Source: Bordetella parapertussis (lineage in GTDB: Bacteria > Bacteroidota > Bacteroidia > Chitinophagales > Chitinophagaceae). Taken from it: a DNA stretch of 64,000 nt. Position 1 is the stretch's first letter. Every line of letters begins with the position of its first letter. Location: positions 62,001 to 126,000 of the forward strand of contig CALQJX020000011.1 of NCBI GenBank assembly GCA_943331005.2. The letters run 5' to 3'. Under the pieces are notes generated by a model that saw only the letters and a program-made list of their open reading frames with translations, was not told the origin of the DNA and did not search any database. The position numbers and the translations under genes were made by a program. Positions 8,311-17,495 of the stretch are shown here, piece by piece.

Positions 8311-11133
8311 ATGCAGCATTTCTTTTCGGCCTCTCGCCGTGTACTATCGGGTGTGGTCTCTCTTATGGTCTTTTCCGTATCGGCCATAGCTCAGGATCTA
8401 AAGTCTCCTATTCCTACCGATCCCGACGTTGTTACCGGTAAACTGGAAAACGGTCTTACTTACTACATCAGGAACAATAAAAAGCCTGCCAATAAAGTAG
8501 AGCTCCGCCTCGTTGTAAAGGCGGGTGCTATCCTCGAAAACGACGACCAGCAAGGGTTGGCGCACTTCATGGAGCACATGAACTTCAACGGCACCAAAAA
8601 CTTCCAGAAAAACGAACTGGTTAGTTACCTGCAGTCTATAGGTGTGCAGTTCGGTGCAGATCTCAATGCGTATACTGCCTTCGATCAGACAGTTTATATA
8701 CTGCCTATCCCTACAGACAAGCCGGGCAATCTGGAGAAAGGTTTCCAGATCATAGAAGACTGGGCACACAATGCACTACTTACAGATAAAGACATAGACG
8801 AAGAACGCGGAGTGGTACTCGAAGAAAGCCGTCTGGGCAAGGGTGCTGAAGACCGCATGCTCAAAAAGTATTTCCCTAAATTGGCCGAAGGATCGCTTTA
8901 TGCCCGTCGCCTGCCTATTGGTAAGGATGAGATACTGAAGTCGTTCAAATACGAGACCATACGCAGTTTCTACCGCGATTGGTACCGTCCCGATCTGCAG
9001 GCAGTTGTTGTGGTTGGAGATATAGAAGTGGAAACGGCTAAAAAGATGATCCGTGATCATTTTGCGGGTATACAGAATCCTGCTAATGAGCGTCCGCGCA
9101 CCTATGTGGATGTGGCTCCCAGAAAAACACCTGATGCTATGGTGGTTACTGACAAAGAAGCTACAAACTCGCTGCTCATGTTGTCATTCCCCTATACCAA
9201 AAAGCATGAAGAGAATACTGTGGCCGACTATCGCAATTCTATAGTTAGGCAGCTGGGACTACAGATGCTCAATCACAGGCTCAGCGATCTGGCTCAGGGC
9301 AGCAATCCTCCTTTCCCTTTTGCCGGTCTCGAGTTCAATGATCTTATTCATGGTTATCAGAACCTTACTGCATATGCATTGTTCATGAATGGCCCCGAAA
9401 AGGCACTCAATGCACTTACTGCAGAACTGGCACGTGCCCGCAAGTTCGGCTTCTCTGATAGCGAACTGGAAATTGTAAAGAAAGAAATGCTCAGCGGCAT
9501 TGAGAAATCTTACAATGAACGCACTACTACCGAAAGCAAGGAATATGTAGAAGAATACATCCGTGCCTTCCTTGATAATGAGCCTTATCCCGGTATTGCC
9601 AGAGAATACGAATACAACAAGTCTATGATGCCTTCCATCAAGGCCGAAGAGGTGAATGCGTTGGTGAAAGAATGGCTGAAAGACAACAATACTTTTACAC
9701 TCGTAACTGCGCCTGAGAATGCCGATGTGAAATTACCTGCAGAAAAAGAACTGATGGCCATTACGGCAAAAGGGCTCACGCAGGAAGTGACAAAAACAGA
9801 ACAAAAAGCTGTTTCTACTACACTTATCAGTAAGAAGCCCACAGCCGGTACTATAATGACGCAGCAGCCTGAACCGGGTTTAGATGCAACTACCTATACA
9901 TTGAGCAATGGCGTGAAGGTTACTATCAAAAAAACCGAATTCAAAAGCGATGAGATCATCATGACAGGTATCAAAAAAGGTGGTGCCAACAAATACGGAA
10001 TTAACAACCGTAGCAATGTGGCATTTGCTACTGATATGGTAGAGGCAATGGGTATTGGCGAATTCTCACCAGCTGATCTGGAGAAAGCTGTGGCCGGGAA
10101 AAATGTCAAAGTTAATCTCAGTATGTCTGATATTGATGATAACGTAGCTGCTTCTTCTACAGTAAAAGATCTGGAAAGTATGTTGCAGCTCACCTTCCTC
10201 AATCTCACCCAGCCTCGCAAAGACGAAGCACTGTTCAAAGCATATAAGGAAAAACAGGTTACCATGTTGCAGTTCATGAGCAGCAATCCTAGAGTGGCCT
10301 TTATGGATACTACTATAAAGTCGCTTTATGGTAATAATCCCAGAGCGCCAATGGTATTCCCAAAGCCGGCCGACTTCGCTAAGATAGATCTCGATCAGTC
10401 ACTGCAAATATTCAGAGATGAATTTGGTAATGCACAGGGCTTCCATTTCTTCATTACAGGAAACGTAGATGTGGCTACAGCATTGCCGCTGATCCAGACT
10501 TATCTGGGTGGCCTGCCCTATTCTCCTGCCGCAGCAGATTATAAAGACAATGGTGCACGTCCGGTAAAAGGGGTGAAGGAACTGAGAATAAAAAAAGGAC
10601 AGGAAAAACAGAGCATGATATTGGCCATTTATGGTGGTGAGATCATGTATAACGAAGATCTGGAGTTGAAGACAGAAGCTTTGGCAGAGGTGCTGAACAT
10701 AAAAGTGATAGAAGAAATGCGCGAGAAGATGGGGGCTATTTATGGCGGTGGTTTCCGCGGTCAGCTCAAAAAAGAACCTTACGAGCATTACAGTATCCAG
10801 TTGCAGTTGCCTTGCGGACCCGAGAATGTAGAAAAACTCCTCACTGCTACAGACGAAGAGATCCGCAACCTCAGGGCGCATGGTCCTTCAGAAAAAGACC
10901 TGGATAAAGTAAAAAGTCAGTGGCGCGAAAAACACATCACTGATGTAAAAGAGAATAAATACTGGAACGAGAAACTGGAAAGTGTCCTTTTCTGGGGCAG
11001 AGACAGGGATCGTGTACTCAATTATGATACCTACATAGATAAACTTTCTCCGGTAGACATTCAGCAGACCGCAAATCTTATGCTGAGTGGCACAAATAAG
11101 TTCATTTCTGTACTAGATCCGGAAACAAAGTAA
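8311..11133 (+). CDS. M16 family zinc metalloprotease (insulinase/PqqL-like), secreted
   Basis: 940 residues. A signal peptide (about 1-27, cleaved after SAIAQ) sends it to the periplasm. The N-terminal M16 domain carries the inverted zinc motif HFMEH at 85-89, with the distal glutamate in the EERGVVLEES segment. The second half (from about 510) repeats the fold without a zinc motif, ending with the substrate-side helices, as in PqqL-type one-chain M16 enzymes that cut peptides inside a closing chamber. Single gene: TACCTTTA, one base from the -7 consensus, sits at 8287-8294, and a terminator follows at 11158. Confidence 0.93.
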   Translation: MQHFFSASRRVLSGVVSLMVFSVSAIAQDLKSPIPTDPDVVTGKLENGLTYYIRNNKKPANKVELRLVVKAGAILENDDQQGLAHFMEHMNFNGTKNFQKNELVSYLQSIGVQFGADLNAYTAFDQTVYILPIPTDKPGNLEKGFQIIEDWAHNALLTDKDIDEERGVVLEESRLGKGAEDRMLKKYFPKLAEGSLYARRLPIGKDEILKSFKYETIRSFYRDWYRPDLQAVVVVGDIEVETAKKMIRDHFAGIQNPANERPRTYVDVAPRKTPDAMVVTDKEATNSLLMLSFPYTKKHEENTVADYRNSIVRQLGLQMLNHRLSDLAQGSNPPFPFAGLEFNDLIHGYQNLTAYALFMNGPEKALNALTAELARARKFGFSDSELEIVKKEMLSGIEKSYNERTTTESKEYVEEYIRAFLDNEPYPGIAREYEYNKSMMPSIKAEEVNALVKEWLKDNNTFTLVTAPENADVKLPAEKELMAITAKGLTQEVTKTEQKAVSTTLISKKPTAGTIMTQQPEPGLDATTYTLSNGVKVTIKKTEFKSDEIIMTGIKKGGANKYGINNRSNVAFATDMVEAMGIGEFSPADLEKAVAGKNVKVNLSMSDIDDNVAASSTVKDLESMLQLTFLNLTQPRKDEALFKAYKEKQVTMLQFMSSNPRVAFMDTTIKSLYGNNPRAPMVFPKPADFAKIDLDQSLQIFRDEFGNAQGFHFFITGNVDVATALPLIQTYLGGLPYSPAAADYKDNGARPVKGVKELRIKKGQEKQSMILAIYGGEIMYNEDLELKTEALAEVLNIKVIEEMREKMGAIYGGGFRGQLKKEPYEHYSIQLQLPCGPENVEKLLTATDEEIRNLRAHGPSEKDLDKVKSQWREKHITDVKENKYWNEKLESVLFWGRDRDRVLNYDTYIDKLSPVDIQQTANLMLSGTNKFISVLDPETK

Positions 11134-11157
11134 TTCCGATCTTCCAATACTATTCAG

Positions 11158-11183
11158 CAGCCGGCCATGTGCCGGCTGTTTTT
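11158..11183 (+). terminator. Rho-independent terminator after the M16 protease
   Basis: Stem CAGCCGGC / GCCGGCTG (11158-11165 with 11171-11178), loop CATGT, then TTTTT. Confidence 0.92.
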
Positions 11184-11253
11184 GTAAGGTTTTGCCTGCA
11201 TGGCAGCAAACCCATCATCGCCCATTTTTTTTACCTAATTTAGCAACACAATT

Positions 11254-12276
11254 ATGATATACAGGAGCAAGGCACCGTTACGCATAGGCCTGGCCGGCGG
11301 TGGCACAGATGTGAGCCCTTACTGCGACCTCTATGGAGGTGCTATACTCAATGCTACTATTTCGTTGTATGCGTCTGCTACTATAGAACCGCTGGCGGTG
11401 CCTCAGGTTATCATAGATGCCCTCGATCGCAATGAAAGTGTAGCTTATGAGCTGGCCGATGAGTTGCCCATAGATGGTGTGCTCGATCTGGCAACGGGTG
11501 TATATAACCATCTGGTAGCCAAATATGGCCCTGTGCCTTCCGGTTTCCGCATTACTACTACCGTAGATGCACCTGCTGGCTCCGGCCTGGGTAGCTCATC
11601 TACACTGGTGGTTGCCATAATTGGTGCTTTTGCAGAATGGCTCAATTTGCCCCTCGGCGAATACGATATTGCTCAGATGGCCTACGATATAGAACGGGTA
11701 GAACTGGCAATGGCTGGCGGCAAGCAAGATCAGTATGCGGCTACCTTTGGTGGTGTCAATTTTATGGAGTTCTATGATGGCAACAAGGTAATTGTAAACC
11801 CGCTGCGCATAAAGCCGGAGTATATGTACGAACTGGAAAACAATCTCCTGCTCTACTTCACGGCTACCAGCAGACTTTCTTCAACTATCATAGAGGCGCA
11901 GAGCAAGAATGTCACCGATAAGAATCAGCAGTCGATAGATGCGATGCACCAGCTGAAAGAGCAGGCGCAGATGATGAAAGAGGCTATGCTGAAAGGCAAT
12001 ATTCACGATATTGGCCGTATTCTCGATTATGGTTTCCGCTTCAAAAAGCAAATGGCAAAAGGTATCTCTAACGATTCTATGGATGCTATTTACGAAGCAG
12101 CTCTCAGGTCGGGTGCTACAGGTGGCAAGATATCTGGTGCCGGTGGCGGTGGTTTCATGATGTTCTATTGCCCGGGCAATACCCGCTACGAGGTGCGCAA
12201 AACTTTGCAGGCCTTCGGTGGTAGTGTCAGCCCGTATCAGTTCACAGAAAGAGGCCTCTTCACCTGGCGTGTCTGA
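11254..12276 (+). CDS. GHMP-family sugar kinase (HddA-like heptose-7-phosphate kinase)
   Basis: 340 residues. The N-terminus SKAPLRIGLAGGGTDVSPYC is typical of D-glycero-D-manno-heptose 7-phosphate kinase and related sugar kinases. The ATP-binding GHMP motif 2 is PAGSGLGSSSTL at about 106-117. A C-terminal GHMP motif 3 is GGKISGAGGGGFMMFY near 290. The family phosphorylates C1 of heptose or hexose sugars for LPS or glycoprotein glycan synthesis. The gmhA and gmhB partners are not in the window, so the exact sugar is inferred. TAATTTAG ten bases before the ATG resembles a -7 box. Confidence 0.85.
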   Translation: MIYRSKAPLRIGLAGGGTDVSPYCDLYGGAILNATISLYASATIEPLAVPQVIIDALDRNESVAYELADELPIDGVLDLATGVYNHLVAKYGPVPSGFRITTTVDAPAGSGLGSSSTLVVAIIGAFAEWLNLPLGEYDIAQMAYDIERVELAMAGGKQDQYAATFGGVNFMEFYDGNKVIVNPLRIKPEYMYELENNLLLYFTATSRLSSTIIEAQSKNVTDKNQQSIDAMHQLKEQAQMMKEAMLKGNIHDIGRILDYGFRFKKQMAKGISNDSMDAIYEAALRSGATGGKISGAGGGGFMMFYCPGNTRYEVRKTLQAFGGSVSPYQFTERGLFTWRV

Positions 12277-12331
12277 TAGATTGTAGCAATATTTTTAGCG
12301 TGTTTTTTCACAACTTTTAGATAGAATAGTA

Positions 12332-12664
12332 ATGCTGTCTGTTTCGCTTCATGGCATAGTTATCAAGGCGCCTATTGGTCTTTATCCCGAGGAAAAGATC
12401 GTAGGTAATACATTTGAGACTGATGTGGATATCTGGTTGCCCGATCTGCAGCCCTGGCCCTTTGCCGACTATTCTACAGTGCACCAGACTGTTCATAATG
12501 TGTTTGCCGCACCGCACGAACTCATAGAGACCGTCGTTTTCGATATCCATACTATACTTACCGCGCAGTTTCCCTTTGCCCCAAAGATCAGGGTAGCCGT
12601 ACGCAAGCTGGCTCCGCCGCTATCTGGGCAGGTCGCTTTTTCTCAGGTCTGCTACGAGCGCTAG
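12332..12664 (+). CDS. folB: Dihydroneopterin aldolase
   Basis: 110 residues, a typical FolB length. It converts 7,8-dihydroneopterin to 6-hydroxymethyl-dihydropterin in folate synthesis. Family hallmarks are VSLHGI at the N-terminus, IGLYPEEKIVGN, DYSTVHQTV, the ELIETVVFDI helix with the substrate glutamate, and RKLAPPL containing the catalytic lysine. Start ATG 12332. It is followed 46 bp later by truB, which has its own -7 box. Confidence 0.93.
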   Translation: MLSVSLHGIVIKAPIGLYPEEKIVGNTFETDVDIWLPDLQPWPFADYSTVHQTVHNVFAAPHELIETVVFDIHTILTAQFPFAPKIRVAVRKLAPPLSGQVAFSQVCYER

Positions 12665-12696
12665 GCCGTATCGCTTTCTGTATCGGTCTATTCTGC

Positions 12697-12704
12697 TACC
12701 TTTG
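12697..12704 (+). promoter_or_regulatory. -7 box TACCTTTG of truB
   Basis: TAnnTTTG match six bases before the truB ATG at 12711. An in-frame TTG lies inside the box; the box argues that ATG 12711 is the real start. Confidence 0.6.
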
Positions 12705-12710
12705 CCACAC

Positions 12711-13406
12711 ATGCAAAAAAGACCATCCGCTGCCGAACTTAAAAAAGGTGGTGTTATACTCATAGACAAGCCATACAAGTGGACCTCATTCGATGCCGTC
12801 AATAGTATCAAGATCGCTATCCGCGCTAAAATAGGCCATTGCGGTACACTAGATCCGCTTGCTACCGGCTTGCTCATTTGCTGCACCGGCGAAATGACCA
12901 AAAGCATTTCAGACTATCAGCGGCTTCCCAAAGAATATACAGGGGTCATCACACTGGGTGCCGTTACAGATACCTACGATCTGGAAAGTACGCCGCACGA
13001 CGAAAAACCCTGCGATCACATTACGCTGGAGCAGCTACTGGAAGCTACTAAACAGTTTACCGGAGACATAATGCAGGTGCCTCCTATTCACTCTGCTATA
13101 AAGAAAGACGGCAAACGCTCTTACGATCTTGCCAGAGCTGGTAAAGAAGTGGTGTTGAACGCCCGCCCGGTTACTATAGGCGAATTTGAGATAGTTGAAT
13201 TCCGGAATCCGGAGGTGCATTTCCGTGTCATGTGTAGTACCGGTACCTACATTCGCTCTCTTGCAAACGATATTGGTGCTGTTTTGGGCTGTGGCGGATA
13301 CCTTAGTGAACTGAGGCGTACCAAAATAGGCAACTTCAGTACAGAGGATGCTTTGACACCACAGCAATGGAAAGATTTCTGGAAACCTGCAGATGTAAAA
13401 AGCTGA
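12711..13406 (+). CDS. truB: tRNA pseudouridine synthase B
   Basis: 231 residues from ATG 12711. TruB makes pseudouridine 55 in the T loop of tRNAs. Visible motifs: GGVILIDKPYKWTSFD at the N-terminus, GHCGTLDPLATG with catalytic Asp48, KEYTGVITLGAVTDTYD, PPIHSAIKKDGKRSYDLAR, and GTYIRSLANDIG. The reading frame extends three codons further to a TTG, but that lies inside the -7 box. The C-terminal PUA-like domain of longer TruB proteins is missing, as is common in this phylum. Confidence 0.96.
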   Translation: MQKRPSAAELKKGGVILIDKPYKWTSFDAVNSIKIAIRAKIGHCGTLDPLATGLLICCTGEMTKSISDYQRLPKEYTGVITLGAVTDTYDLESTPHDEKPCDHITLEQLLEATKQFTGDIMQVPPIHSAIKKDGKRSYDLARAGKEVVLNARPVTIGEFEIVEFRNPEVHFRVMCSTGTYIRSLANDIGAVLGCGGYLSELRRTKIGNFSTEDALTPQQWKDFWKPADVKS

Positions 13407-13627
13407 ATTGATTAAATTTATATGCTTTTTGCCGTATATTTAACCTTAATATTGTGTGTATAACTCATTAATCATTAGCAAATATGTTGTTAGCTATTTG
13501 TTAACTTGCACCTAAATCAAAGTTAAACGGCACCAATAATACGAATTGTCCACGCTTTAGTGTGTAATATTGTGGCATAGTTATTGCATCCTTTGTAGTA
13601 ACTCCCTACCACTAAATTAAAACTCGT

Positions 13628-15091
13628 ATGACTAGGAACAGTGCATTCTTAGGGAAAATGGAAGACTTGGTAATACAGGTTGTTACGTACAGTAACATTC
13701 CCACTTACCTCATTGACTCTAAAATAGAAACACAGGTTAATGCTTACGGTGAGAATGTCAATATCCCTGTAGTAAGGGTTGTTAGCTTCTTTGAAGACAC
13801 CATCAGTAAAGTAACTAATCTGCTCAATAGCGAATTCGATCTTCGTATCATCAAAGACGAACACGCCACTCCTGATTCGTTCACTTCATCAGGACTCACT
13901 TTTCAGGCTGCATTAAAATCAAACAGGTTAGACCTTCCTGAATATAAGATCCTTGGCCCTCACAGGTTCGAGATCCGTGTATCTTCTATCCTTCAGGATG
14001 TTTATACCGCTATGCAGAAAGGACTCAGCAACGGTAGCCCGTCTTTGCCAGACAATGTAAAAAGAGATTTTTACCGTGTTGGTGCATTCCTCGAAATGGC
14101 AGATATCGAATTTGTCAAGATCAGAGATAATGCTGGCAATACAGGTCGTAATCATACAGCAGCAATGCCGGATTTGCCACAGATCACCAGAGAGCCTCAG
14201 GTGGTAATGGCACAGCCTGTAGCTGCCCCGGTTACTCCAGTAGCACCTGCACCGGCTCCAATGCCTGCACCTGTAGTTGAGATGCCTGCAGCGGTACCTG
14301 TTATGAGCGCAGTAACGGAAACAGTAAATAAAATAGATGCTATGGACATGAGTGTTGATAGCTTCAACGCTTTGGCTGTAGGAATCAATAATATTGATAA
14401 TAAAAACGGCGTAGAAGAGAAATATCTCGATATTTTCACTCCACCTGTTGCCGCTCCGGTAAAAGAGCCTGTAGCACAGGCAGCTCCTGTTGAAGCACCA
14501 AAACCAGCTCCTGAAGCAGTTGCCCTCAACATCGACAAGATCGATACATTCAACATGAATGTAAATGGTTTCGCCGATCGTATTGCAGATATGCCACAGG
14601 CTGCTCCAGTTGTTGCTGCAGTAAACCACACCCTCGATGAAAATGCGCAGATGACGGAAGAGTCACTTACAGAATTTGTAAGGACAAGTTACCTCATTAA
14701 AGAAGTGGATAGCAGCATCGCAGAACGCGCAGGTGCCAAAATAAACGACGATATAGATATTGAAGGTGATGTAGATCGTCTTCGCTTCCTGAAGGTATTT
14801 AACATCAGGCAGCTGGTAGATAAGATCACAGATAATAAAGACGATATCATAGCATTTGCAGAAAAGTGGATCGGTAAAGACAATGGTGGTTCTTTCGATT
14901 CAGGTATCTGTCTTTTCTACCTCGAATACCTGATAGTAGGTATGAAGAATGACCCTGCATTTGCAGTGGAGTATGTGCTCAAGTTCATCTCAGACAACGA
15001 CTACAGCGCACGCTACATCATTCCTACCTACAACTCTATCAGGCAGACTGCAGAGCCATCAAACAGCTATGCACACCTCACACTGAAATAG
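13628..15091 (+). CDS. Degenerate RelA/SpoT-like domain protein with novel C-terminal domain
   Basis: 487 residues. Residues about 45-170 follow the (p)ppGpp synthetase fold: VRVVSFFEDTISKV (49-62) matches the family's GVRIVxxFxDDIxKV strand, FEIRVSSILQDVY (114-126) matches FEIQVRTILQHAW, and LPDNVKRDFYRVGAFLEMAD (140-159) with EFVKIRD is the typical trailing helical pair. The ATP-binding RxKxxxS segment and the GYxSxH acceptor loop are not present (SGLTFQAAL occupies that place), and Gln of the EIQ motif is Arg117, so it is probably inactive. A Pro/Ala-rich linker (about 190-340) carries two copies of KIDxxxMxVxxF (235 and 304). Residues 345-487 form an unrecognised helical domain. It stands alone, with a terminator after it. 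Confidence 0.7.
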   Translation: MTRNSAFLGKMEDLVIQVVTYSNIPTYLIDSKIETQVNAYGENVNIPVVRVVSFFEDTISKVTNLLNSEFDLRIIKDEHATPDSFTSSGLTFQAALKSNRLDLPEYKILGPHRFEIRVSSILQDVYTAMQKGLSNGSPSLPDNVKRDFYRVGAFLEMADIEFVKIRDNAGNTGRNHTAAMPDLPQITREPQVVMAQPVAAPVTPVAPAPAPMPAPVVEMPAAVPVMSAVTETVNKIDAMDMSVDSFNALAVGINNIDNKNGVEEKYLDIFTPPVAAPVKEPVAQAAPVEAPKPAPEAVALNIDKIDTFNMNVNGFADRIADMPQAAPVVAAVNHTLDENAQMTEESLTEFVRTSYLIKEVDSSIAERAGAKINDDIDIEGDVDRLRFLKVFNIRQLVDKITDNKDDIIAFAEKWIGKDNGGSFDSGICLFYLEYLIVGMKNDPAFAVEYVLKFISDNDYSARYIIPTYNSIRQTAEPSNSYAHLTLK

Positions 15092-15113
15092 GCAGTAAAC
15101 AATACTATACTCA

Positions 15114-15143
15114 AAGCCGCAAACACTGTTTGCGGCTTTTTTT
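15114..15143 (+). terminator. Rho-independent terminator after the RelA/SpoT-like gene
   Basis: Perfect 11-bp stem AAGCCGCAAAC / GTTTGCGGCTT (15114-15124 with 15128-15138), loop ACT, T-run to 15143. Confidence 0.94.
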
Positions 15144-15203
15144 ATTCCTATTCCCTATCTATCCTTACATTTACGTTCAGAAAAATAAGTCACCTGAAAA
15201 CAT

Positions 15204-16745
15204 ATGTTAGTTAAGTTATTTGGCAGCGCGGTATACGGGGTAGATGCAAAGACCATTACAGTAGAGGTAGATACGCCCGGTGGGGCTATTGGTGTGTTTA
15301 TCGTGGGCTTGCCCGATAATGCCGTCAAGGAAAGTACAGATCGTGTCATCTCTGCCATACAAAACAGTGGTTTCGACAGACCTCGTGGCCGCATGGTGGT
15401 CAATATGGCTCCTGCAGATATTAAGAAGGCGGGCGCAGCCTATGATCTGCCTATTGCGCTTGGCTTTCTGGCAGCCACAGCACAGTTGCCCAGCGAGCAG
15501 CTGCACGAATATGTTATCATGGGCGAGCTTTCGCTCGATGGTACCGTAAAAGCCATAAAGGGTGCTTTGCCTATTGCCATACAAACGCGTGCCGAGAAAT
15601 TCAAAGGACTCATAGTACCCAAAGAAAATGCCCGCGAGGCCGCCCTCGTCAACAATCTCGAAGTATATGGGGTAGAGCATATCAATGAGGTCATAGATTT
15701 CTTCAAAGGCAACGGCACACTCACTCCGCTCAAGGTAAATACCCGCGAAGAGTTTTATGATGCACAGTGTCATTTCGAAATAGATTTCAACGATGTAAAA
15801 GGGCAGGAAAATGTGAAGCGCGCCCTCGAGATAGCTGCAGCCGGCGGGCACAATGCCATCCTCATAGGCCCTCCCGGTGCCGGCAAGACCATGCTGGCAA
15901 AGAGGCTGCCCACCATTCTGCCGCCGCTCACGCTGCACGAGGCGCTGGAGACCACCAAGATTCATAGCGTCGCTGGCAAGATGCCCGGCAATTCATCGCT
16001 GGTGGCACAGCGGCCTTTCCGCAGCCCGCACCATACCATATCAGATGTGGCACTTGTAGGAGGTGGCGGCATACCGCAGCCCGGCGAAATATCGCTGGCG
16101 CACAATGGAGTGCTCTTTCTAGATGAACTGCCCGAATTCAAGCGCACCGTACTCGAGGTCATGCGCCAACCCATGGAAGAACGTCGGGTATCTATATCGC
16201 GCGCCAAGGTCAGCATAGATTTTCCGGCTAGCTTCATGCTCATCGCATCTATGAATCCCTGCCCCTGCGGCTACTTCAATCATCCCGAGAAAGAGTGTAC
16301 CTGTTCCCCTATTATGGTGCAGCGCTACCTCAACAAGATCAGCGGTCCCCTGCTCGATCGTATAGACCTTCATGTCGAAGTTACTCCAGTTCCCTTCAGC
16401 GAGCTCACCTCGCAAAAGACCAGCGAGAATAGCGACGATGTGCGTGCCCGTGTTATAGCCGCACGCGAACTTCAGGCAAAAAGATTTGAAGAACATCCCG
16501 GTGTGTATGCCAATGCGCAGATGGGCAGCAAGCTCCTCAAAGATATCTGCATCGTTAGCCCGGTAGGCCACAACCTCCTCAAGACCGCCATGGACCGGCT
16601 CAACCTCAGTGCCCGCGCCTACGATCGCATACTCAAGGTCTCCCGCACCATTGCCGATCTCGCTGCCAGCGACGACATTCGTCCGGAACACCTTGCAGAG
16701 GCCATACAGTACCGTAGCCTCGACAGAGAAGGGTGGGGTGGATAG
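15204..16745 (+). CDS. comM: ComM/YifB-type Mg-chelatase-like AAA+ ATPase
   Basis: 513 residues, full length for ComM/YifB. The N-terminal ChlI-like domain (KTITVEVDTPGGAIGVFIVG, then VNMAPADIKKAG) precedes an AAA+ core. Walker A is GPPGAGKT at about 222-229, Walker B is HNGVLFLDELPEF, and the C-terminal part has the Mg_chelatase_C helix bundle (LSARAYDRILKVSRTIADL). In naturally competent bacteria ComM is a helicase that helps branch migration of incoming DNA. Here it is a single gene with no competence genes nearby, so that role is inferred from family. Confidence 0.93.
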   Translation: MLVKLFGSAVYGVDAKTITVEVDTPGGAIGVFIVGLPDNAVKESTDRVISAIQNSGFDRPRGRMVVNMAPADIKKAGAAYDLPIALGFLAATAQLPSEQLHEYVIMGELSLDGTVKAIKGALPIAIQTRAEKFKGLIVPKENAREAALVNNLEVYGVEHINEVIDFFKGNGTLTPLKVNTREEFYDAQCHFEIDFNDVKGQENVKRALEIAAAGGHNAILIGPPGAGKTMLAKRLPTILPPLTLHEALETTKIHSVAGKMPGNSSLVAQRPFRSPHHTISDVALVGGGGIPQPGEISLAHNGVLFLDELPEFKRTVLEVMRQPMEERRVSISRAKVSIDFPASFMLIASMNPCPCGYFNHPEKECTCSPIMVQRYLNKISGPLLDRIDLHVEVTPVPFSELTSQKTSENSDDVRARVIAARELQAKRFEEHPGVYANAQMGSKLLKDICIVSPVGHNLLKTAMDRLNLSARAYDRILKVSRTIADLAASDDIRPEHLAEAIQYRSLDREGWGG

Positions 16746-16827
16746 CTTTGTTGGAAAGACATATAATGTCCATAATTCTCCTGAAAAGCAAGACAATAAT
16801 TTTAACAACAAACCACTACATACTCAA

Positions 16828-16866
16828 AAAGCAGAAGGGATGACGTTACGTCATCCCTTCTGCTTT
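16828..16866. terminator. Bidirectional terminator between comM and the DUF805 gene
   Basis: Perfect 18-bp inverted repeat with outer arm AAAGCAGAAGGG / CCCTTCTGCTTT (16828-16845 with 16849-16866), centre TTA. On the minus strand it is followed by a run of Ts (plus-strand AAAAA at 16826-16830); on the plus strand the T-run is weak. Confidence 0.88.
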
Positions 16867-16885
16867 GCTACAGACACATATCTGC

Positions 16886-17431
16886 TTACAGATTCGGTAT
16901 GCTGTCAGTTATGTTATTATCTTCTTTGGGGTTGGGGCCATATTTGTTTTCGCCCGGCTGGCTGTCGCGCACCATCAGCACCAGCGACCATATAGCTATA
17001 CCCAGTATCACCAGACCATAGATCATGGTAGGCACCAGGAACTGGCCCATCGTAGCCAGGTCTATATCTTCCGGGTCCAGACTCATGCCCGATTTCATCG
17101 CCTTCATCAGTATCAATACTACCCATACTATAGTAGATATTATGGCCGCCAGCATAAAACGGAAATACACCCATCCGCTCTTGCCTATATCATGAAACCT
17201 GCGCACCGTAAGAGACAGTGTAGGTACTATTACAAACAGCGAATACACCATGTTGATGATGCCGCCATCCATAAAACCACTACCCGGCAGGTTCAGCCCC
17301 AGCAACTGATCTATCAGTTTTGCCAGCGTACTGAAGAGCAGATTCATCAGTACAAACATCCAGAATTCCTTTCTGCGGGAGCGTCCCGTGAAGGTGGAAT
17401 ATTTCTTGATAACCATCAGGTACCATTTCAT
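16886..17431 (-). CDS. DUF805 family inner-membrane protein
   Basis: 181 residues from ATG 17431 (MKWYLMVIKKYSTFTGRSRR). The frame opens two codons earlier at a TTG, but MKWY is the usual family start. DUF805 (YhaH-like) hallmarks are RSRRKEFWMFVLMN at about 15-30, TVRRFHDIGKSGW near 90, and the C-terminal DSQPGENKYGPNPK. Four hydrophobic segments are visible. The function of the family is unknown. It converges with comM across a terminator. Confidence 0.9.
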   Translation of the reverse strand: MKWYLMVIKKYSTFTGRSRRKEFWMFVLMNLLFSTLAKLIDQLLGLNLPGSGFMDGGIINMVYSLFVIVPTLSLTVRRFHDIGKSGWVYFRFMLAAIISTIVWVVLILMKAMKSGMSLDPEDIDLATMGQFLVPTMIYGLVILGIAIWSLVLMVRDSQPGENKYGPNPKEDNNITDSIPNL

Positions 17432-17495
17432 AAGCAATATATTTTATAGTGGTTCAGACTTAGTATATAAAGGTAATGAATTGATGCTATTTGCA

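Noticed and set aside
13407..13627. A promoter for the RelA/SpoT-like gene at CATCCTTTG (13588-13596)
   Set aside because: The TTTG half fits but TA is replaced by AT, and no -33 element is clear; too weak to list.
14197..14631. A minus-strand frame inside the RelA/SpoT-like gene
   Set aside because: Low-complexity antisense of the Pro/Ala linker; not a gene.
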